From contig JAWQUS010000008.1 of NCBI GenBank assembly GCA_036365455.1, positions 20,691,501 to 20,755,500 on the forward strand: a stretch of DNA of 64,000 bases, in the 5' to 3' direction. This DNA comes from Macrosoma leucophasiata. Its lineage: Eukaryota > Arthropoda > Insecta > Lepidoptera > Hedylidae. This document shows positions 61,501-64,000 of this stretch, piece by piece. The translations under genes and the position numbers were made by a program. The notes under the pieces are model-generated. The model saw only the letters and a program-made list of their open reading frames with translations. It made no database searches and had not been told where the DNA came from. Positions within the stretch are counted from its first letter, which is position 1. Every line of letters begins with the position of its first letter.

Positions 61501-64000
61501 GAGGAGCCGGTCCACATCGTAGTGTTCGACCAGTCTATAATAAATGCGAACCGATTGATGTACGTGCAGTCGGGCGTCAATCGTACTCGGGATAGGATTA
61601 AAATGGACATCACGAACGGTATAGTCTGGTTGAGAGGCGTAGAATTGACGATCTTGATCATACCCGAACATTTCTATGTGAGCGCATCGAATTTGACTGT
61701 AATGGAGGGCGAAGCAATCAGCGTCAAACCGGATCTATTCCGCACTGTAACAGAGTACTATAGAGGTAAAGTGGTATCCTACAAGATTGTGGAGAAGCCG
61801 AAATTCGGTAAAATCATTATGGGTGACCAGGAGCTCAGTTTACTGCCCGTGTTGAAGCTGAACTCTGGGAATATACAGGTGAGCTGGTAGAATTTGGGAA
61901 TTTGGGAAACAAAAAGGACATAAAGATACAAATATTATACTTGAAAAAAAAAACAATATTATAGTGCTCATTATGAAATATTGCACATCGAGCCTATGAA
62001 AGAGACAATCTGCTAGTTTCGATTTTATAGAGCGTTTTCTTTGCTGCACGCTGCCTACGTAAGCATCCGTAGTCCGGTATTGGTCAAAACTTGATCAAAA
62101 TGGTCGACATACGTCAGATATGTAAGATGCAAAAGAGATAACGCTGTACAGACCCGAAATAAGCCGAAGCCATCCTAATATCGATGTGCGATATTTAATT
62201 GAGATGATACGGATATTTCTTGTTGGATACTGTAATTTCTTTTTGATATTACCTATATACTTCTTGAAATAACAATTAAAATGAAGTAGTCAATATATTA
62301 TTACCAATGGTTTGTCGTCTTATAAGATTTCAAAGAACAAAATTGCTGTTGCGAGTTTTTACTTCAAAAGTATATATCTAATTAATGTTTTTCTAGTATA
62401 TGAACGACGGATCAGAAGAGACAAGGGATCGTTTCAAACTGGTGGCTATAGCCGAGAATGGGAACGAGAGTGAGCCTTTCTTTGTTCACGTGAATATTGC
62501 ACCAGTCAACGATGAGACGCCAATAGTTGCGGCGAATACCGGCCTTTGTGTCTGGGAAGGAGGCACATTTACATTCACCAGGAATGAACTTTGTAAGTTT
62601 TTTAATGTAATGAAGTGGCAAACAATAATACTAGTTTATATATTGACGGTAAATAATACTGCATAATAATATAGCCTGTCAATATCTATACGAAACCAAA
62701 TGTAAATGCGTTGCCACTCCTGATGCCTAAGGTGTTATGCTTCTGTGCCGGAAATTAAAGGACTGTGTCATTTATCGCATTACCACCTGACCAGAATACG
62801 ATAGCGTTGAATACTATCCTTTAGGACTCATTGTTTAATTTCAGTCGTACTTTTTTTTAAAAATTATTTATTGAAAGTGGCAAATAAGCATGCAGTTCAC
62901 ATTGATGTTAAGTGGTGACTGCAGCCTAGACACCCACACGAAGACCACGGTCAAGATGCAGATGCGTTACCACTCCTGAGGCCTAAGGTGTTATGCCTCT
63001 GTACCGGAAATTGCAGGGCCGTACATTACCACCTGACCGGAACACGATAGTGCTGAACACTACCGTTTAGCGGCAAGTATGTTAGGTAATGCGGTGGTGC
63101 CTACGCCCGCGAGCTCCGTCACTGGAGCTCTACCACCAGTAACAAGTACAGTACTTAAATGTATGCTAGAATTTTCTATGTTTATATTCTCAGATGTGAA
63201 TGATGTAGACACTCCATTAGAAAATGTTACTATAAGAGTATTGGACATCGTATCTGGATTCATAGCAATGAAAAATGATCTTGGAAATCCCGTTCATCAC
63301 TTTACTCAGGCTGATATTGATAATGGACAAGTTGTTTTTGTACACAAAAGTAAGTATCATCTATATAATTTACAATTCAATGATTTGCGAATATGAGTAA
63401 GCTCAGTTTACACTCTGTATACGTTACCGGTTATGCTCTTTCAGATGGGACTAAAGGCAAGATGATTTTCAACGTGACCGATGGTCTACACGAACTGTCA
63501 AAAACAACATTTCTGATATCCACCAAATCTGTATCATTAAAATTAGTCCGGAAACATAATTTGAGTGTATTTCCTCTCATGAGAGAACCGCTTAATAATT
63601 ATCACCTTATGGCGAAATGTACGGATGGAACTAGATCAATTGTATACAAGATTGACCAAGCGCCAGCTCTCGGCAGGCTTATAATGCTCGGTGGTGAGAG
63701 TCATCATAGATCGGTCAAGCAATTCACGCAATACGATGTTAACAACTCACTTGTGTATTACGAGCACACTCATCCCTTCTCAGATCTTTATACTAACGAC
63801 TCTTTCGTGTTTACCGTCGAAGCAGCCCTAGCGAAACCTGTTACCGATCAAATATTTAACATAGATATATCAGTTTCCTCTGGTGGCCTCGCAAAGTATG
63901 TTGAAATACCAAAAACTAAAGTCAAAGAAGGTGATAAAGTACCAATAAAAGTAAATGTTAGTAACGTAATAGCGTATTTAGAAACGCAAGCTGGCGTTAG
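40494..64000 (+). CDS. kon: kon-tiki/perdido, CSPG4/NG2-type transmembrane proteoglycan (gene span, 3' incomplete)
   Basis: A large single-pass cell-surface protein, in Drosophila needed for muscle attachment and glial responses. 21 coding exons join in frame for 5,267 bases (about 1,755 codons) with no break. Order: signal peptide MEVIFILSLFSVGFA; laminin-G domain 1 (exons 2-5, hallmark MSFRFRTHLSDALLLLAAG and ending GVTWNCAPEF); laminin-G domain 2 (exons 6-8, GQWHKMHL, FYLGGI, GCIKPI); a Cys-rich link (exon 8); then serial CSPG repeats (Cadherin_3-like), each with a G-I-hydrophobic core and an F-TQ-DID-G-V-Y-H motif such as FTQQDIDAGLISYVHG. The last repeats, transmembrane segment and PDZ-binding tail are beyond 64,000. 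Introns hold most of the repeats in this half of the window. Confidence 0.92.
40616..41153 (+). mobile_element. TIR element, family B short copy
   Basis: Ends AGTCTGTTTTTTTTTCGCTA and the inverted counterpart ...AAAAAACAGACT. Nearly identical to both outer parts of 58,598-60,313. Compared with that copy it has an extra segment of about 85 bp (about 40,830-40,912) but lacks about 1.25 kb of interior. In kon intron 1. Confidence 0.85.
42006..42142 (+). CDS. kon: kon exon 2: laminin-G 1
   Basis: Acceptor TTTTAG|, phase 1; donor |GTGAGT. Reads ASFYGASYISYPLQEAKGMT through GKTDYCM. Confidence 0.92.
42510..42725 (+). repeat. RTE 3' scrap (to about 42,570) and degenerate family M repeat
   Basis: GGGGTAGGCAGAGAGTGTAG (RTE 3' end) passes into TACTTGCCGCTTAATGGTAG and CTTAGGAGTGGCAATGCATC (family M). 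Both are diverged. Confidence 0.5.
43021..43167 (+). CDS. kon: kon exon 3: laminin-G 1
   Basis: Phase 0 to 0. IRLESGRLKLHINLGAGESE ... NDTQWHHVSIIRREANLTMK; the QWHHV motif is a laminin-G core strand. Donor |GTCTGT. Confidence 0.92.
44057..44200 (+). CDS. kon: kon exon 4: laminin-G 1
   Basis: Phase 0 to 0. VDDSSVKKRLPGRFFELN ... FLGHMENFRGCMED, the F-G-hydrophobic-GCM-D end of a laminin-G fold. Donor |GTATGT. Confidence 0.92.
45898..46079 (+). CDS. kon: kon exon 5: end of laminin-G 1
   Basis: Phase 0 to 2. VYYNGVKIIEKARSRTGSVH ... EGVTWNCAPEF, the CSPG4-specific sequence between the two laminin-G domains. Confidence 0.92.
46524..46731 (+). CDS. kon: kon exon 6: laminin-G 2
   Basis: Phase 2 to 0. 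WQIEFKTITQNAMVLYNAGG ... DGQWHKMHLLFNPSLIE. Donor |GTGAGG. Confidence 0.92.
47533..47755 (-). repeat. family M repeat, interrupted
   Basis: Reads from the family 3' end to GCGGCAAGTATATTA, then breaks at the small insertion at 47,770-47,839. Confidence 0.7.
47770..47839 (+). mobile_element. 70-bp deleted derivative of the tRNA fold-back family with 12-bp TSD
   Basis: Flanked by AATTATTATCGA at 47,758-47,769 and 47,840-47,851. It starts AAAGAAAAATGTTTTTCTTT, which looks like the two arm ends of the 512-999 element brought together, then matches that element's interior (AAATAAAAATATATTTCACA ... GCGAAATAATATAAAAC). Confidence 0.7.
47880..48095 (+). mobile_element. tRNA-derived SINE (second type)
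   Basis: Head GGGCTCAGCAGTGTAGTGGT and GGGTTCGATTCCCAGTCGGG, body GATCGCCAGTACCACC, TTTATCAATAGGCTCGCC, ends ATACATGAAAAGAG. Confidence 0.7.
48270..48430 (-). repeat. dispersed repeat terminus
   Basis: (GTCT)n, AATCTCTGCAACGGCTTCAC and GGCGAAGTCGCGGGCACGGC, the inverse arrangement of 22,080-22,275. Confidence 0.45.
48928..49083 (+). CDS. kon: kon exon 7: laminin-G 2
   Basis: Phase 0 to 0. LSVDNIAMSTRIESGGTRYL ... FYLGGIETEKRQRA. Donor |GTACGT. Confidence 0.92.
49713..49940 (+). CDS. kon: kon exon 8: end of laminin-G 2 and Cys-rich link
   Basis: Phase 0 to 0. GCIKPIEVDDKMFGLPNAVV, then a cysteine-rich stretch WWYPCHSSPGSPPCVPQATC and FTCKCDTDLC (EGF-like in spacing). High GC. Confidence 0.92.
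49979..50105 (+). repeat. family M repeat, truncated at both ends
   Basis: Starts at ATACTTGCCGCTAAATGGTA, 39 bp after the exon 8 donor, and stops at GCATGTGCATTTTGCC where MITE family C sequence begins. Confidence 0.75.
50106..50258 (+). repeat. MITE family C, left end missing
   Basis: Begins inside the element (TACGTAAGCACTGACAGTCC) and runs through AAGAGATAACGCTATACAGA to the right end TTGATGTGCAATATT. Confidence 0.7.
50302..50592 (+). CDS. kon: kon exon 9: first CSPG repeat
   Basis: Phase 0 to 0. LELVALYPLIVQEGGVAVIT ... VLLHVAQSPLHGRIAIDLSL ... FFTLMDLSRDK, the typical start, core and end of a CSPG repeat. Donor |GTAATT. Confidence 0.93.
50648..51214 (+). mobile_element. non-autonomous TIR element, family A copy 3
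   Basis: TATACAACGTGTAAAAGGAT to ...CATGTTGTATA. Same orientation as copy 1. It starts 56 bp after the exon 9 donor. Confidence 0.8.
51530..51817 (+). repeat. family M repeat
   Basis: ACTGGTGGTAGCGTTCAAGT ... TTCGTTTCATTAGAAAAA. It carries a TAGGTA in place of the usual TA at about 51,647. Confidence 0.75.
51931..52128 (+). CDS. kon: kon exon 10: CSPG repeat
   Basis: Phase 0 to 0. VRYVHDGSENHQDAIVLEME ... VNVTPVNDPPVLNLLPGKVL. Donor |GTAATT. Confidence 0.93.
52129..54202. other. kon intron 10
   Basis: A 2.1-kb intron. Positions about 52,940-53,010 match the RTE-like 3' end in diverged form (GAGGCACGAGAGATCCGAAA). A small perfect hairpin (ATTACTGGAA, 4-nt loop) lies at about 53,793-53,816. 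Otherwise featureless. Confidence 0.5.
54203..54309 (+). CDS. kon: kon exon 11: CSPG repeat
   Basis: Phase 0 to 2. GTRKAITSDILKGEDPDTAA ... LLYTVLHGKNEIN. Donor AG|GTAAAT. Confidence 0.92.
54656..54900 (+). repeat. family M repeat
   Basis: GGTGGTAGAGCTCCAGTGAC ... AACATCAATGTGAACTGTG. Lightly diverged. Confidence 0.78.
54934..55138 (+). mobile_element. MITE family C, complete
   Basis: Left TIR AATAATTCACATCGAGCC ... GACAATCGGCTAGTTTCGGC ... AGAGCGTTATCTCTG; right TIR AGAGATAACGCT ... CCGAAATAAGCCG ... CGATGTGCATTATT. The right end lies 41 bp before kon exon 12. Confidence 0.78.
55180..55315 (+). CDS. kon: kon exon 12: CSPG repeat
   Basis: Phase 2 to 0. GHIEMSGQPVDSFTQQDIDA ... GLISYVHG, the F-TQ-DID-G signature. 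Donor |GTAAGG. Confidence 0.92.
55370..55600 (-). repeat. dispersed repeat terminus with (GACA)n
   Basis: GTCTCGCGACTTCGTCCGTA at the left and GAAAGAGGCATACAGACAGA CAGAC at the right, of the same kind as 22,080-22,275. Confidence 0.5.
55783..55958 (+). CDS. kon: kon exon 13: CSPG repeat
   Basis: Phase 0 to 2. VSDGIETSGPGVLRISIVPL ... TADNLTFTTNADENNVQV. Donor AA|GTAAGT. Confidence 0.92.
56357..56516 (+). CDS. kon: kon exon 14: CSPG repeat
   Basis: Phase 2 to 0. YDIVKPPQFGVVERLRVLDG ... FGRVRYMHLLGNPTHDEFK. Confidence 0.93.
56655..57860 (+). CDS. kon: kon exon 15: large exon with several CSPG repeats
   Basis: 402 codons, phase 0 to 0, acceptor TTCTGCAG|. Contains successive repeat cores GILHLSSGKHH / FTQQDIDSDQLWYRLHR, GKIEVISDNLK / FTLQELNSDRVYYAHDDSE and GGIFRADNPSEQ / FSQDDINKNLVLFKQQGKEYG. 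Donor |GTAAGT. Confidence 0.95.
57955..58262 (-). mobile_element. tRNA-derived SINE (third type)
   Basis: Minus-strand head CTGCCTCGGTAGCCTAGTGG and GGGTTCGATTCCCAGGTAGG, body with GATGTCAACGGGCTCGCCAT and CCTTCGGGAATTACAGG. Preceded by a scrap of the 31,567 hairpin family at about 57,915-57,950. Confidence 0.65.
58345..58560 (+). repeat. dispersed repeat remnant
   Basis: CTAGCTGATCCAGCAATCTT ... CAAATCGGTCTCCCCGCTCC, the decayed pattern of the 22,080-22,275 family. Confidence 0.35.
58598..60313 (+). mobile_element. TIR element, family B long copy (1.7 kb)
   Basis: The TIRs are 34 bp and match at 32 positions (58,598-58,631 and 60,280-60,313). The first about 260 and last about 140 bases match the short copy at 40,616-41,153. 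The interior has no long ORF. A short acidic frame at about 59,228-59,296 (EVGDDSDDLAHSGTESLPDSDY ending in a stop, 22 codons) may be the tail of a lost transposase. A long hairpin sits at 59,541-59,755. In kon intron 15. Confidence 0.8.
59541..59755. repeat. 66-bp perfect inverted repeat
   Basis: Arms 59,541-59,606 and 59,690-59,755 are exact reverse complements. The 83-nt loop holds further pairing (GGCTGGC with GCCAGCC, GCATTGCC with GGCAATGC), so the whole 215 bp could fold as one long hairpin. Confidence 0.92.
60411..60592 (+). CDS. kon: kon exon 16: CSPG repeat
   Basis: Phase 0 to 2. VDTNMNCLEEDIRYEVIQKP, KHGAIEVGEGQGAYTFTQLD. Donor AG|GTGAGT. Confidence 0.93.
60731..60918. mobile_element. 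GC-rich MITE with about 55-bp imperfect TIRs
   Basis: Left GCAGCGTGGCGGGACGGGAC ... TCGTAATGTACTAGA; right inverted TCTAGTACATTACAAC ... GTCCCGCCACGAGC. In kon intron 16. Confidence 0.7.
61120..61273 (+). CDS. kon: kon exon 17: CSPG repeat
   Basis: Phase 2 to 0. FKVMCLEAWGEGVYSIKIFP ... VVEESTSVNITKSILE. Donor |GTACGT. Confidence 0.92.
61387..61878 (+). CDS. kon: kon exon 18: CSPG repeats
   Basis: 164 codons, phase 0 to 0, after a 113-bp intron. IVYQVTEGPYHGWLEITVTP ... VSASNLTVMEGEAISVKPDL ... KPKFGKIIMGDQE. Confidence 0.94.
61976..62196 (+). mobile_element. MITE family C, complete
   Basis: AATATTGCACATCGAGCC at the left and TCGATGTGCGATATT at the right, with the family interior TACGTAAGCATCCGTAGTCC. 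Confidence 0.78.
62397..62592 (+). CDS. kon: kon exon 19: CSPG repeat
   Basis: Phase 0 to 1. YMNDGSEETRDRFKLVAIAE ... VNIAPVNDETPIVAANTGLC ... FTRNEL. Donor |GTAAGT. Confidence 0.92.
62601..62826 (-). repeat. family M repeat, degenerate
   Basis: Begins 8 bp after the exon 19 donor. ATGCCTAAGGTGTTATGCTT and ATTACCACCTGACC words are kept. Confidence 0.6.
62874..63141 (-). repeat. family M repeat, near full length
   Basis: GAAAGTGGCAAATAAGCATG to CTCTACCACCAGT, closely matching 2,434-2,707. Ends 52 bp before exon 20. Confidence 0.8.
63194..63349 (+). CDS. kon: kon exon 20: CSPG repeat
   Basis: Phase 1 to 1. VNDVDTPLENVTIRVLDIVS ... HHFTQADIDNGQVVFVHK. Donor |GTAAGT. Confidence 0.93.
63445..64000 (+). 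CDS. kon: kon exon 21: CSPG repeats, cut by window end
   Basis: Phase 1 entry after TTTCAG|, open to the last base (185 codons). GTKGKMIFNVTDGLHELSKT ... LGRLIMLGGES ... FTQYDVNNSLVYYEHTH. Confidence 0.93.

Noticed and set aside
1..64000. CRISPR arrays, operons, ribosome binding sites, rRNA genes
   Set aside because: None seen. The sequence is animal nuclear DNA; the tandem tracts are short microsatellites.

Overview
The window looks like nuclear DNA of a lepidopteran insect (moth or butterfly). The basis is AT-rich sequence, short GT-AG introns, insect orthologues of animal genes, and many tRNA-derived SINEs, RTE/CR1-like LINE pieces and TIR elements of the kind common in Lepidoptera. Species is not determinable by reading. 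There are no prokaryotic features.

Three protein genes can be supported, all spliced. (1) Lmx1, a LIM-homeodomain transcription factor, on + with three coding exons from about 12,710 to 16,071; its N-terminal exon(s) were not found. (2) BAP18, a small SANT-domain chromatin-complex subunit, on - with five coding exons from 32,891 down to 26,207; its exons are so small that simple ORF calling hides it. (3) kon (kon-tiki/perdido, the CSPG4/NG2 orthologue), on + with 21 coding exons from 40,494 to beyond the right edge; about 1,755 codons are present, covering the signal peptide, two laminin-G domains, a Cys-rich link and many CSPG repeats. The remaining 3' part lies outside. All kon exon phases join without a break.

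Layout: 1-12.7 kb is repeat-rich sequence upstream of, or in a long intron of, Lmx1. 12.7-16.1 kb is Lmx1. 16.1-26.2 kb is the interval between the convergent Lmx1 and BAP18, with SINE, MITE and RTE-like remnants. 26.2-32.9 kb is BAP18. 32.9-40.5 kb lies between the divergent BAP18 and kon and holds a 5'-truncated mariner, a tRNA SINE, a broken THAP-domain remnant and a GC-rich segment. 40.5-64 kb is kon, whose introns carry most of the mobile DNA.

The most notable non-genic structures are a 488-bp fold-back element whose long inverted arms each carry a tRNA-like sequence and which is bounded by a 13-bp target duplication; a second TIR family with 34-bp ends present as a 1.7-kb and a 0.54-kb copy, both in kon introns; several near-perfect hairpins; and a recurrent TA to TAGGTA 4-bp insertion. 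The three genes share no evident pathway. Lmx1 and BAP18 act in the nucleus, and kon is a cell-surface protein known from muscle and glia.
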